Assembly (NCBI GenBank): GCA_031414415.1
Contig: JANNVK010000070.1
Span: forward strand, 1 to 64,000
DNA from: JANNVK01 sp031414415
GTDB lineage: Bacteria > Acidobacteriota > Blastocatellia > Pyrinomonadales > Pyrinomonadaceae
Direction of reading: 5' to 3'
Length of the DNA stretch: 64,000 bases
Position numbers and translations under genes: made by a program. Position 1 is the first letter of the stretch. Each line of letters starts with the position of its first letter. This document shows, piece after piece, positions 23,853-36,000 of the stretch. Under the pieces are notes generated by a model. It saw nothing but the letters and a program-made list of their open reading frames with translations. It was not told the origin of the DNA and made no database searches.

Positions 23853-26546
23853 TTACAAATTAATCGTAGAATGTGCTGAAGAAAGCCTCGCAATCGGCAC
23901 ACGAAATGGCGAGCAGCTAACATAATCAAGCTCAAGAGAGTTAAAAAACTCAATCGAACGTGGATCGCCGCCGTGTTCGCCACAAACTCCGATTTTTAGT
24001 TTTGGATTAACTGCACGAGCTTTTTCAACCGCAATCTTAATCAATTGACCAACGCCTTCAATGTCCAAAGTCTGAAACGGATCGTCCGGATAAATTTTCT
24101 TTTCAACATAAAGCGGTAAAAATCTGCCCGAATCGTCGCGACTCAAACCAAAAGTAGTCTGTGTTAAATCGTTTGTTCCAAAAGAGAAAAACTCAGCTTC
24201 GAGAGCAATTTTATCAGCAACCAAAGCCGCACGCGGAAGTTCGATCATTGTTCCGACCATAAAATCGAGGTCAATTCCATGTTCGTTAATTACTTGTTTG
24301 GCAATTTCGCGAATTAAAGTAGCTTGATTTTTAAATTCTTCGGGCGTTGAAACGAGCGGAATCATCACTTCCGGCAAGACGATAAGCCCTTCGCTTTGCA
24401 CTTCGCAAGCAGCTTCGAAAATTGCTCTCGCCTGCATTCGCGTAACTTCCGGCACTAATAATCCGAGCCGACAACCTCGCAAACCGAGCATCGGATTCGA
24501 TTCAGAAAGATGTTCAACACGCCGCAGAAGTTTGCGTTTTTCGGCAATTTCGTCAAGCAACAAATCCATCTCTTTTGGACTTGCTTTTCTTGCCTCAAAT
24601 TTCAGTTCGGTGAGTTCTTCCATTAAATCATTATGACTCGGAAGAAATTCGTGAAGCGGCGGATCGAGCAGGCGAATCGTTACCGGCAAGCCATTCATTG
24701 CTCGAAAAATTTCGATAAAGTCTTGCTTTTGAAAGGGTAAAAGTTTTGCCAAGGCTTTTTCGCGTTCGCCAAGTCCGCCCGCGAGAATCATTTCACGCAT
24801 CACTGAAAGGCGTTCTTCGCCAAAAAACATATGTTCAGTTCGACATAATCCGATGCCTTCCGCACCATAATTTCTCGCGACAGTCGAATCATTTCCGGTG
24901 TCGGAATTAGCACGAACTTTCAAACGGCGAGTTGCATCTGCCCAAGTCATCAAAAGGTCAAAATCTTTATCAAGTTCGGGTTGGACTGTCGCAATTTGTC
25001 CGCGAAAAACTCGTCCGGTTGTGCCGTCAAGCGTCAGCCATTCGCCTTTCGGAATCGTAATTCCATCAACCGAAAATTCATTGTGACCATAATCAATTAC
25101 GAGATTTCCGGCACCAACGATACAAGGTTTTCCCATTCCGCGAGCAACAACGGCGGCGTGCGAAGTCATTCCGCCACGTTGAGTCAGAATCGCTTCAGCC
25201 GCAACCATTCCGTGAAAATCATCAGGACTCGTTTCGCGGCGAACCAAAATAACTTTATGCCCGAGTTTCGCCATTTCTTCGGCTTCATCAGGCGAAAAAA
25301 CCGCCACGCCCTGTGCCGCTCCCGGACTTGCTGGAAGTCCGGTCGCCAATGCGATTGCTTTCGAATCTGGGTCAATCATCGGATGCAAAAGTTGGTCAAG
25401 TTGCTCGGGCGAAACTCTCAAAAGTGCGGTTTTCTGGTCGATTAGATTTTCTTTATACATTGCTACCGCAATTTTCACAGCCGCCGAACCAGTCCGCTTT
25501 CCGCTGCGAGTTTGGAGCATAAAAAGTTTCTCGTTTTCAATCGTGAATTCAATGTCTTGCATATCACGATAATGCTTTTCGAGACGAGCCGTAATATCTG
25601 CAAGTTGTTGGAAAACAACAGGTAACTGCGTTTGTAAATGCGAAATTGGGTTTGGCGTTCGCGTTCCCGCAACAACATCTTCGCCTTGTGCATTGAGCAA
25701 ATATTCGCCGTATAAAATATTTTCGCCGGTTGATGGATTTCGCGTGAAACAAACGCCTGTTCCACTCGTTTCGCCCATATTTCCAAAAACCATCGCCTGA
25801 ACTGTGACCGCTGTTCCGAGTTCTTCTGAAATTCGATTTACACGTCGATAATCAATTGCACGCTTACCTTTCCACGAATCAAAAACCGCCGCAACCGCCA
25901 TTTTTAATTGCGATTCTACTGATTCTGGAAAACTTAGACGATGTTCATCTGAAAAAACAATCCGTTTGAAAGACGCGACAATTTCTTTCAATTCTTCAAC
26001 CGTTAAATCTGAATCTGAACGCGTTCCATGTTTGTATCGCTCTAAAACACGCTCAAATTTTTCGTGTTCAACACCCAAAACAATTTGGCTAAACATCGCA
26101 ATAAATCGCCGATATGCGTCCCACGCAAAACGCTCGTTTCCAGTCTGTTTCGCCAAACCGATAACCGTTTCATCATTTAAACCAAGATTCAAAACCGTGT
26201 CCATCATTCCGGGCATTGAAACCGGCGAACCTGATCTAACTGAGACAAGTAAAGGATTTGTCGCGTCGCCAAACTTCTTTCCAGACTTTGTTTCAACACC
26301 ATAAAGTTTGTTCATAACTTCTTGCCACAAACCTTTCGGAAAGAGCTTTTCGCCTTCGTGATATGCTTTGCAACAATCAGTTGTTACAATAAATCCGGGC
26401 GGAACTGGCAAGCCAAAACTTGTCATTTCGACCAAAGCCGCACCTTTTCCGCCAAAAAGAAGTTTCGGCGTTTTGGTTGTCGTTTCATCACATTCTTCGA
26501 AAAGATATGTCCAAGTTTTATTAGAAGTTGTTTGTTGCGTTACCAT
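23853..26546 (-). CDS. ppdK: Pyruvate, phosphate dikinase
   Basis: An 897-residue protein with the full three-domain order. The N-terminal ATP-grasp region contains FGGKGAALVEMTSFGLPVPPGF, SVRSGSPVSMPGMMDTVLNLG and GTGVCFTRNPSTGE. The central phosphohistidine domain contains GGMTSH463AAVVARGMGKPC. The C-terminal PEP/pyruvate barrel contains GIGLCRTEHMFF, FGTNDLTQTTFGLSRDD and GVCGEHGGDP. The enzyme interconverts pyruvate + ATP + Pi with PEP + AMP + PPi, in gluconeogenesis or PPi-linked glycolysis. No regulatory PDRP gene is adjacent. It is divergently arranged with aroDE, which draws on PEP for the shikimate pathway. Confidence 0.97.
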   Translation of the reverse strand: MVTQQTTSNKTWTYLFEECDETTTKTPKLLFGGKGAALVEMTSFGLPVPPGFIVTTDCCKAYHEGEKLFPKGLWQEVMNKLYGVETKSGKKFGDATNPLLVSVRSGSPVSMPGMMDTVLNLGLNDETVIGLAKQTGNERFAWDAYRRFIAMFSQIVLGVEHEKFERVLERYKHGTRSDSDLTVEELKEIVASFKRIVFSDEHRLSFPESVESQLKMAVAAVFDSWKGKRAIDYRRVNRISEELGTAVTVQAMVFGNMGETSGTGVCFTRNPSTGENILYGEYLLNAQGEDVVAGTRTPNPISHLQTQLPVVFQQLADITARLEKHYRDMQDIEFTIENEKLFMLQTRSGKRTGSAAVKIAVAMYKENLIDQKTALLRVSPEQLDQLLHPMIDPDSKAIALATGLPASPGAAQGVAVFSPDEAEEMAKLGHKVILVRRETSPDDFHGMVAAEAILTQRGGMTSHAAVVARGMGKPCIVGAGNLVIDYGHNEFSVDGITIPKGEWLTLDGTTGRVFRGQIATVQPELDKDFDLLMTWADATRRLKVRANSDTGNDSTVARNYGAEGIGLCRTEHMFFGEERLSVMREMILAGGLGEREKALAKLLPFQKQDFIEIFRAMNGLPVTIRLLDPPLHEFLPSHNDLMEELTELKFEARKASPKEMDLLLDEIAEKRKLLRRVEHLSESNPMLGLRGCRLGLLVPEVTRMQARAIFEAACEVQSEGLIVLPEVMIPLVSTPEEFKNQATLIREIAKQVINEHGIDLDFMVGTMIELPRAALVADKIALEAEFFSFGTNDLTQTTFGLSRDDSGRFLPLYVEKKIYPDDPFQTLDIEGVGQLIKIAVEKARAVNPKLKIGVCGEHGGDPRSIEFFNSLELDYVSCSPFRVPIARLSSAHSTINL

Positions 26547-26618
26547 AATTTTTTTTGGTTAAAGTCTCAATATTTAGTTGAGTATAACGTGGTATTGTTG
26601 AAGTTACAAGAAAGTCTT

Positions 26619-28082
<1,464 letters not shown>

Positions 28083-28112
28083 AAACCAACGAATCTATAG
28101 ATTTGTCGTCAT

Positions 28113-29963
28113 TTAATAGAAAAATTCGTTTTCCTCTTCATCAAGTTTATCTTCTTCGTCTTTTTTCGGGTCTCTGAGGAATCCTTGAGCGATAAATAAT
28201 TTGACTGCGATGCGGGCATCTGATCGCGTAAAACGATCTGAGAGCGAAGATATTCTGCCTAAATCTGCTTTCCCAAGTAGTTGAAACTGTTTGATATATC
28301 TAAAAAGTAAAACAGTGTTCCAAGAATATCCATCAACTTTCAATATGAGTTCGCCTTTCTTAAAAGTTTCGCTTTCCTTGTTGTATTTGCTCAATACGGC
28401 AGACGCTTGGACAAAATCGTTAAGTTGGTCAACAAATGGTTCGAAAAGCCGAAAAGCCTCGGTCGGGTTTATAATCGAGTAACCATTTACCGCTTCCATA
28501 ACATCGTTTAATTCATCTTCGTCTTCGGGATTCTCGTTGATTAACGACTTCACATCTTTCATCAAATTCCTTGCTGTTTCGATGTCTTTTTCCGCTCCTT
28601 TTTTATGAAAATCAATTGCGATGGCTACAAGTTTTTGTATCTGAACACTTTTTTTCGTTATTTTCCCAATCAAACCTTTTGCTTCGTCGAGTTTTCCTTC
28701 TTTTGCCGTGCGTGTAATTCTAGCTGATTCAAAAGCATCGGCGGCACGCTCACGAAACTTATCATCAGGAATTTTTTCAATCAATTGCTTTGCACGAACT
28801 TCATCCTCTATTTTCCCGATTTTATTGAGCAAAGAACTATATGCAGTCGCTTTTTCTGACTCATTAAAGTCACTTATTTTCTCAAGAATTTCCTCAGGCG
28901 TGGTGTTCGGATTCCACAGTTTCTGCCGTTCTTGCATCTTTTTTACTTCGGGAGGAAGATTTTTCATCAATTCTGACTGTCTTTGCTTGAGTAATGCAGA
29001 TTTTTCCGGCACTAACTTCTCGAGCATCGGCAATGCTTGGATAAGTCCAATCGAATTGTCAATCGAATTGTTCGGCTTGAGATATGTATCTACAACTTTG
29101 TTTGCAATTTGGTTGATTTGGGAATCGGTAAATTTAAACCGTTTTTCTTTACCGTCTTTTTTTACCTTTGAGTTTGTAGCAAAATTAAGAAAACGAACCG
29201 CCGCAGCTAAATCATCACTTTTTTTCGTCAAATCTGTATCACTAATTTGTTTTGCGATGTCTGACGCTAGTTCCGTCGCTTTCTTTTCATTCTTTCTATT
29301 CAGTTTTTGCAGAAGTGGAAGAACATTCCAAGAAATACCTTTTGAGAGGCTGTCTTTTATCAATTTAATTGCTTTATCCGGATTTTGTTCAGCCGCAAGA
29401 ACCGCAAATTGCTGTTCGAGGGCAATTTCATTTCTAACTTTATATTGTTGTGAATCGAAACTAAACATTCCGCCGCCTTGTTTCGATGCCGGTAGCGAGG
29501 CTTTTGCCATGCTTGCCGCGAGTGTTGCTGTGCGAGTTTGCACGAGTAACTCAATCGCCAAATCTGCATCGTGTTTGGCAATTAACGGCAATATCTCATC
29601 GCGAATGCTGCCCCATTCATAAAGTCCGAAATACGGATTATCGCTATCTTTTTTTTCTTTTTCGGCGAGCTGGTTTGAAACAATCAGATCATTTGCAGCG
29701 TCTTGGAAAAGTTTTCGAGCTCTCTTTTCATCTGTCTTCCAAAAAAGATCGCCAGCAATGCCGTAAACCAACGCTCGGTTTTGCGGTAATTTTAAATTTG
29801 AAGCATCGCTTACTGATTGATCGAGTAAATCGAAAACGAGTTTTTCAAGTTCTTTCTGTTTTTTTTCATTCTCAGATTGAGATTCGGTCGCGGAAGTTTG
29901 AGCGAAAACAGCACAACTAAATGAAACGAGTATCAAAAAGAACAAAACGCGTGAAACTTTCAT
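28113..29963 (-). CDS. Large secreted helical protein of unknown function
   Basis: A 616-residue protein with a signal peptide ending at FAQT (about residue 22). The mature protein is almost entirely charged helices, arranged like a repeat solenoid: LVYGIAGDLFWKTDEKRARKLFQDA, ALEQQFAVLAAEQNPDKAIKLIKDSLSKG, KATAYSSLLNKIGKIEDEVRAKQLIEKI. The pattern of paired helices resembles TPR/HEAT-like scaffolds without a clear consensus. The end is acidic (KDEEDKLDEEENE). No enzyme motif is seen. It stands alone, convergent with aroDE with a 30-base gap. Confidence 0.75.
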   Translation of the reverse strand: MKVSRVLFFLILVSFSCAVFAQTSATESQSENEKKQKELEKLVFDLLDQSVSDASNLKLPQNRALVYGIAGDLFWKTDEKRARKLFQDAANDLIVSNQLAEKEKKDSDNPYFGLYEWGSIRDEILPLIAKHDADLAIELLVQTRTATLAASMAKASLPASKQGGGMFSFDSQQYKVRNEIALEQQFAVLAAEQNPDKAIKLIKDSLSKGISWNVLPLLQKLNRKNEKKATELASDIAKQISDTDLTKKSDDLAAAVRFLNFATNSKVKKDGKEKRFKFTDSQINQIANKVVDTYLKPNNSIDNSIGLIQALPMLEKLVPEKSALLKQRQSELMKNLPPEVKKMQERQKLWNPNTTPEEILEKISDFNESEKATAYSSLLNKIGKIEDEVRAKQLIEKIPDDKFRERAADAFESARITRTAKEGKLDEAKGLIGKITKKSVQIQKLVAIAIDFHKKGAEKDIETARNLMKDVKSLINENPEDEDELNDVMEAVNGYSIINPTEAFRLFEPFVDQLNDFVQASAVLSKYNKESETFKKGELILKVDGYSWNTVLLFRYIKQFQLLGKADLGRISSLSDRFTRSDARIAVKLFIAQGFLRDPKKDEEDKLDEEENEFFY

Positions 29964-30128
29964 TTTATAACTCCAAAGGGCGTGAAATTGGTTAACGACA
30001 AAACTCTATCATTGAATCCATTTTTGATAAAGATAAATTAAAAAAAATCATTGTATTCAGGTAGTTTCAACACTTCATTGCTATAATAAAATCTTAAACT
30101 AGGTAGGTTTCACATCAATTTTGCAATT

Positions 30129-31148
30129 ATGACTGACCGCTACAGCCGACAAATCCTTTTCCAAAACATTGGAAAAACAGGGCAAGAAAAACTCTTAAAT
30201 TCGCGAGTTTTGCTTGTCGGTTGTGGTGCGTTAGGAGCCTCGCATGCGGAAATGTTGGCTCGTGCAGGCGTTGGGAAAATTAGAATTGTTGATCGTGATT
30301 TTGTCGAATTTTCGAATCTTCAGCGACAGACTTTGTATTCAGAGAGCGATGCAATTGAGCGTTTGCCAAAAGCGATTGCGGCAAAAAATCGACTTTCGGC
30401 TATCAATTCGGAGATTGAAATAGAAGCGATTGTTGCGGATATAAATCAGCGAAATATCGAAGATTTAATTGCCGATTGTGATTTGGTGATTGATGGCAGC
30501 GATAATTTTCAGGTTCGTTATTTGGTCAATGATGCTTGCGTAAAGCATTCAATAAATTGGATTTACGGAGCTGCGGTTTCGAGTTATGGAACTTCTATGA
30601 CGATTATTCCGAATGAAACGCCTTGTTTGCGTTGCATATTTGAAGAAATGCCAAACGCCGCAAGTTCGCCGACGTGCGATACTTCCGGCGTAATTCAACC
30701 GATTATTTCGAGCATTTCTTCCGTCCAAATTTCCGAAGCTTTGAAAATTCTGACAGGTAATTTTGACAAACTTCATCATTCGCTGGTTCAGATTGATATT
30801 TGGGAAAATGATTGGCGAAAAATCAAACTTGGCAAGCCAAATGATGATTGCATTTGTTGTCAACAGCGAAAATTTGAGTTTCTCGATGCCGAAAATACTG
30901 AGTTTTTCACGGCACTTTGCGGACGTGATTCGGTTCAGATTTCTTCGCCGATTCCAACCGAGATTGATCTTAAATCGTTTGCCGTTAAATTAAAAAATCT
31001 CGACGAAGTTAAACAAAATGAATATCTTGTGAGGTTTATTGCAGATAATTTTGAAGTGACTGTTTTTCGCGATGCGAGAGCAATTATCAAAGGAACTGAT
31101 GATTTTACAGTCGCGAGATCGGTTTATGCAAAGTTCATTGGTGCGTAG
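30129..31148 (+). CDS. ThiF/MoeB/HesA-family adenylyltransferase (E1-like)
   Basis: A 339-residue protein. The opening RYSRQILFQNIGKTGQEKLLNS leads into the nucleotide motif GCGALGAS, then VDRDFVEFSNLQRQTLY, IDGSDNFQVRYLVND and a candidate catalytic Cys in SPTCDTSGVIQP. Two Cys pairs (CLRC and CICC) form the zinc site. This family adenylates the C-terminal Gly of MoaD/ThiS-type sulfur carriers. About 80 further residues at the C-terminus are extra: they show VQISSPIPTEIDLKSFAVKLKNLDEVKQ and VTVFRDARAIIKGTDDFTVA, a ubiquitin-like/rhodanese-like tail position seen in some MoeB proteins, without a rhodanese Cys. No carrier gene is adjacent, so thiamine or molybdopterin use cannot be decided. Confidence 0.88.
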   Translation: MTDRYSRQILFQNIGKTGQEKLLNSRVLLVGCGALGASHAEMLARAGVGKIRIVDRDFVEFSNLQRQTLYSESDAIERLPKAIAAKNRLSAINSEIEIEAIVADINQRNIEDLIADCDLVIDGSDNFQVRYLVNDACVKHSINWIYGAAVSSYGTSMTIIPNETPCLRCIFEEMPNAASSPTCDTSGVIQPIISSISSVQISEALKILTGNFDKLHHSLVQIDIWENDWRKIKLGKPNDDCICCQQRKFEFLDAENTEFFTALCGRDSVQISSPIPTEIDLKSFAVKLKNLDEVKQNEYLVRFIADNFEVTVFRDARAIIKGTDDFTVARSVYAKFIGA

Positions 31149-31271
31149 TTTTTTTACGCAAAGCCGCAGAGATGCAAAGACGCAAAGTAAATTTTCATAA
31201 AACTTTGAATTGAATTCCGAAGTTTGTGAAACAATTCACGCAATTTTTCGTTAAAACATAGAGGAAATAAT

Positions 31272-32567
31272 ATGAATCATCTAAAAAGTCATCCGCGAAT
31301 TGTCATTATCGGTGGCGGATTTGGCGGATTGCAAGCCGCAAAACAGCTTGGGAATCGACGTGTTGACGTAACCCTGATTGACCGAAAAAATCATCACACA
31401 TTTCAGCCGTTGCTATATCAAGTTGCGACGGCGGTTTTGTCGCCAGGCGAAATTGCCTCGCCGATTCGTCGGATTTTGAACAAATTTCGTAATATCGAAG
31501 TCGTTTTGGGCGAAGTAATTGGGTTTGATTTAGAGAAGCAAAACGTTTTGCTCAACGACAATTCGAGCGTTCCTTTTGATTATTTGATAGTTTCAGCCGG
31601 AGCGAGACATTCATATTTTGGTCACGATTCGTGGGAAAATTCAGCTCCTGGTTTGAAGACAATCGAAGACGCTTTGGAGATTCGCCGCCGAGTTTTGTTG
31701 GCATTTGAACTCGCCGAAAGGGAAGCGATTTTAACTGGCGAACATTCTCCGATCAATTTTGTTGTAGTTGGCGGCGGTGCGACAGGCGTTGAACTCGCGG
31801 GTGCAATTGCAGGTATTGCACGGCAAGCATTGGCGAATGATTTTCGCAATATTGACACGACCAAAGCTCGCGTTTGTCTCTACGAAGGCGGCGAACGAAT
31901 TCTCAATAGTTTTTCGCCAGATCTTTCAGAAATTGCCAGACGAGACCTCGAAGATTTAGGCGTTGAAGTATATCTCAATAGCTTTGTGACCGATTTACAG
32001 AGCGGAAAAGTGAAAGTTGACGACAAATGGTTTGATTGCGATGTTGTCGTTTGGGCGACCGGCGTGGCGGCATCACATTTGGGCAAAGATTTGAATGTCG
32101 AGACTGACAGCAATGGACGTGTTTTTGTTGAAAAAGACTTATCGATACCAAATCGACCGAATGTTTTTGTCATCGGCGATATGGCTAATTTGTTGCAAGA
32201 AAATGGCGTGCAAGTTCCCGGCGTTGCTCCAGCGGCAACTCAAATGGCTGACTCTGCGGCGAAAAACATCATGCGTGACATTCGCGGCGAACCACGCAAA
32301 AGATTCCAATATTGGGACAAAGGTTCAATGGCGACAATCGGTCGAAACAAAGCAATTGTCGAAGCGGGAAGTTTTAAAATATCAGGATTTATCGCCTGGC
32401 TTGCTTGGCTATTTGTTCACGTTATTGCACTTATCGGATTTAGAAACAGACTTTATGTGATGAGCGAATGGTTCTGGGCATACATTTCTCGCGAACGAAG
32501 TGCAAGATTAATAACGGGCGATGCGGATGAATTAGAAGATGCAATGAGATTTATGAAGAAGAGTTAA
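31272..32567 (+). CDS. ndh: Type II NADH dehydrogenase (NDH-2)
   Basis: A 431-residue flavoprotein. The FAD motif is IIGGGFGGLQAAKQL, followed by NHHTFQPLLYQVATAVLSPGEIA (quinone/FAD region). The NADH motif is VVVGGGATGVELAGAIAG, followed by VFVIGDMAN and GVAPAATQMADSAAKNI. A hydrophobic C-terminal region (ISGFIAWLAWLFVHVIALIGF, then YVMSEWFWAY) attaches the enzyme to the membrane. NDH-2 passes electrons from NADH to quinone without pumping protons. A GAGGAAA ribosome-binding site precedes the ATG. It lies about 120 bases after the ThiF-like gene; the gap holds GCAAAGA/CGCAAAG short repeats. Confidence 0.93.
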   Translation: MNHLKSHPRIVIIGGGFGGLQAAKQLGNRRVDVTLIDRKNHHTFQPLLYQVATAVLSPGEIASPIRRILNKFRNIEVVLGEVIGFDLEKQNVLLNDNSSVPFDYLIVSAGARHSYFGHDSWENSAPGLKTIEDALEIRRRVLLAFELAEREAILTGEHSPINFVVVGGGATGVELAGAIAGIARQALANDFRNIDTTKARVCLYEGGERILNSFSPDLSEIARRDLEDLGVEVYLNSFVTDLQSGKVKVDDKWFDCDVVVWATGVAASHLGKDLNVETDSNGRVFVEKDLSIPNRPNVFVIGDMANLLQENGVQVPGVAPAATQMADSAAKNIMRDIRGEPRKRFQYWDKGSMATIGRNKAIVEAGSFKISGFIAWLAWLFVHVIALIGFRNRLYVMSEWFWAYISRERSARLITGDADELEDAMRFMKKS

Positions 32568-32632
32568 ACGCATTACGAAAATGAGTCGGTGGCTGCGACA
32601 GTTGGCACAAAATCACCTCTTAAACTTAATAA

Positions 32633-32899
32633 ATGAGTCCACTCCGAAAAGTCGATTTAAATAATTTTGTGGAATAAATCTGATAATACAATGTGTTCCA
32701 AAGAATATAGATTTAGATGGCATAAGTTGTATTTTTGTCGCGTCAGTGACAACTGAATCATTGACAATTTTTCAATTGTCGCAGACGCGACAACGACTTT
32801 TTTAAAATTTCCGTGGGTTAAAACCCACGGCTAAATTCATTGTATCGCAACGCGATACCGGACAAATCCGTTAAATATGGGTTTTTGGAGTGAACTCAT
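32633..32899. repeat. MITE-like non-coding element with terminal inverted repeats
   Basis: The termini ATGAGTCCACTCCGAAAA (32633-32650) and its near reverse complement (32882-32899, 16 of 18 matching) bound 267 bases. Inside are three hairpins: GTCGCGTC.../...GACGCGAC (32737-32752 with 32776-32791), a perfect CCGTGGGTTA palindrome (32811-32830), and GTATCGC/GCGATAC (32842-32858). No coding frame is present. This accounts for most of the 449-base gap between ndh and the large secreted protein gene. Confidence 0.6.
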
Positions 32900-32912
32900 A
32901 AATAAAATATCC

Positions 32913-32947
32913 AAAAAAAGACCACTTTTTTCAGAGTGGTCTTTTTT
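32913..32947. terminator. Bidirectional intrinsic terminator
   Basis: A GC-containing stem AGACCACT/AGTGGTCT with A7 on one side and T6-7 on the other works in both directions. It lies about 70 bases past the stop of the minus-strand giant gene (33017), and it also ends readthrough from ndh. Confidence 0.85.
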
Positions 32948-33016
32948 GTCAAGATTTCGAGTTTTGTCAACCTCAAAATCAGCTAAAAATGAAACTGTTT
33001 ACCTTGCATAAAAGTT

Positions 33017-36000
33017 TCAAAATTGGTCGTGAACCCACCATTGACCGTCGGATATGCTATATGGAAATTCGGCTTTCGTTCTCCGATAAGCAGTTGGTCG
33101 ATCAAACGAGCTGCTCGCGGTTTTGATTTTTAGCGGAATATCATCATCAGTTACGGTTGGAGTTCGATTGTTCGATCCCCAAGTCATACTTAAACTTCGT
33201 GTTCCACAACTAGCAAACGGATCTTTAACATGAAACTCCTGTGTGCTTGGACGCCAAATGCCTAGTTGAGTGCAATTGCCACTCAGATATTTACCAGCAA
33301 CTGGCACATCATCTGCCTGCCCGAGAGACGAAGAGTAAGCTGTCGTTGGGTTGCGAGGATCAACGATGCTCCAAATTCCAGAGTTATACTGTGCAATTTG
33401 ATCGTATCCAAAACCTAAAAAGTCACCTACCTGAATTTTGTCTCCCAGATTCGGACCTCTCTGAATATAAATATGTGGTTGTCCGGAGCGTGGGTTCAAT
33501 ATCCAAATTGTTTGATTACTCGGGCGATAAACTGCAATCTCATCTTTGTTGCCCGAAACTGAGCCAGATTCATCGATGAAATTACCGACGAACGGAATAT
33601 CACCCGGAATACCCCAACCCCAAACGTAGGATGTGGTTGTATTTGGATCGTAAACCCACCATTGTCCAGTTGATGGACGCCAGGTGACAATTTGAGCGAG
33701 CGTGCCCGGGAAGAAGTTGCCAATCAGAGGAACATCGTCAGTTGTGCCCCAATTTACATCTTTAGTAATGCTGGTAGCACTTGGATTCGCTTCCCGAATA
33801 CGAAACTGAGCCTGCGGATTGCTAGCAGAGCCTTTACGGTAAATCACGAAGTCTTCACGAGCGGCATTAAAGAAACTTCCTACGAGTGGCTGATATTCCG
33901 CTCCGGTTTCTTCTCCACCAAAGTTAATTGCATCATTCCAAGGAACTGGGCGGCTGCCGCAAGTTACTCTGGTCGGAGTTGGAACTCCAACATAAAGGTT
34001 CGGATGTGTATCCAAGAGTCCGTTAAACGAATTTGAACCTACATTAAAAGTGTCACCGCAATATGTCACTCGACTAAGATTTGCTTCAGACGCTGTGCTC
34101 ACGTTGAAGGTGCCATACTTATTGTTCATGCTGACAAGAAACGTTTTACCGTTGATATTGATGTTTGATGAACTGAAGTTGTTATTTCGAAGCACTAGGT
34201 TAGAAAACTGAAGGGAATTGTAAGGAATGGAATATCCGGGAATACCGTTTACTCCTATGGTCAACGCATTTGTCACGTTTTGCGTGTTTTTTAGTCCAGT
34301 CAAATAAACTCCAGCCATTTGCAACTCAAGACAATCTTTCATTGTATTTGATGTCGCCCGGCACGTAACATTTTGAAGTGAACTGCCGCCTTCCTTTTGA
34401 TACCAGCCAGTAGCGTATGCAGAATTGGAGTCAATCGAAAGATTCATCACATTCCAGTTTGAAAGATTCGAAGAATCTAAGCTAGCGGCTGTCATATTAT
34501 TGACGAACTTGAGGTTTTTCCAACTAAGTCCATCAGACATTGGATCGTCAACAGATTCCGGAGCGACAACTAAACCTTTGTCGAAACCTTCAAAAGTCAG
34601 ACCGCTAAAATGCATATCTGATGATGCTCCAATCCCAGCACTTCCACCGATGATTGCAAGTCCATTTGTATTCTCACCAATAGTTGTTGTTCTTAACCTG
34701 AGGTTGCGAATTACGATTCCAGATGTTCGATTTGGTGGTGGAACATCGATTTGAAGGAGTGGTGAACCTCGTCCGTCTTCGTTTAAGACAAGCTCTCCTT
34801 TATTGACACCAACAAGCTGTCTGCCACTTGGGATAAAGATTGTCCGATCAATTGGAACGGAGTTTTTAATTAACACAGTTCCGCGATTAGTTTGTGAGTC
34901 AAGAAGAAGTTGTAATATCTCCGAGCATTTTGAGGCATTGTTGCAGTCACTACCAACCTCACTAAACTCAATCGAATTTGAGTAAGGTAGAAATGCTTCC
35001 ATCGGCATAACACCAGTATTGAAATGCTCACCGCCGACCTCATTAATATTTGGTAAACCTGGAACACCTGATGGGCAAACTGTGTGAGCTTTGACGAAAG
35101 AGTAATCGCCACCTGCGAGGAAAAAGCTTCCGCGGTTTCTTTCTGTATGTGTGAAAGCCATTCGCCAATCTCCATATCCAATTGGATCATTAGGATTCAT
35201 GCGAGCTACTGTATCTGTCCGATCCCAATGCACATCGCCGCAATCAACAACAGTAGATTGCAAACCTGCTCCAACAAACTCCATACGTCGCTTATCAGGA
35301 TGGTTTTGCGAAAGTGAAGTCTGCGGATTCGGTGCCGCAATTATGCCATTTCCGATTAGATAAAGTTTCATGCTTGCGTCCCGAAATTCGCCAGTTGCCA
35401 CACTATTCTCTAAAACAATTGGATCGAAGTTTGTTTTCGGTGGAGTTGCTGCACCAATGTTTTCTACAATCAACCCTGTTTTTGTTCCTTCGTAATGAAG
35501 TTGTTTGAAATAAAGTCCGCCGTGTTTCTCGATCTTTACGCAGAATTCAGGTTTATCAACAAACGCAGCAGCACCATCGCCGTTGCAGTTGAGTTGTAAA
35601 AATTTAAGTTTTGGATTTTCGCCGGTATATGACACAGGTGCACCCGCACTTATAATTTCAATTGCTCCTTGATTTTTAATCATGTAGGTAACGTTGAAAT
35701 TCTGAACGTCCCAATCGTAAGCATACATCGCATCAATTTTAAGTTGTCTGTTGTTTCCTGCGGTTCTAACTCCTCTCATTTTGATGTCCGATATTGAGTT
35801 ACCGATGGCGTTGATACCATTCGTAAAGCCAGTGATTGAAACATTTTCGAAAATAACATCCGAAATATTGCCTCCAGAACTAGCGTTCATCCTCACTCCG
35901 GTTGTAATATCAGCCGCAATTTGATCAAAAGTACCTGCTTGACTAGCACAGTCACGACCGATAGTTCGTGAAACTAGCCACAAGTCTCTGAAACGCACTC

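Noticed and set aside
26322..26618. Upstream extension of the aroDE frame by 99 codons
   Set aside because: It runs into the divergent ppdK gene and has no homology to the AroD domain; the ATG at 26619 fits the family.
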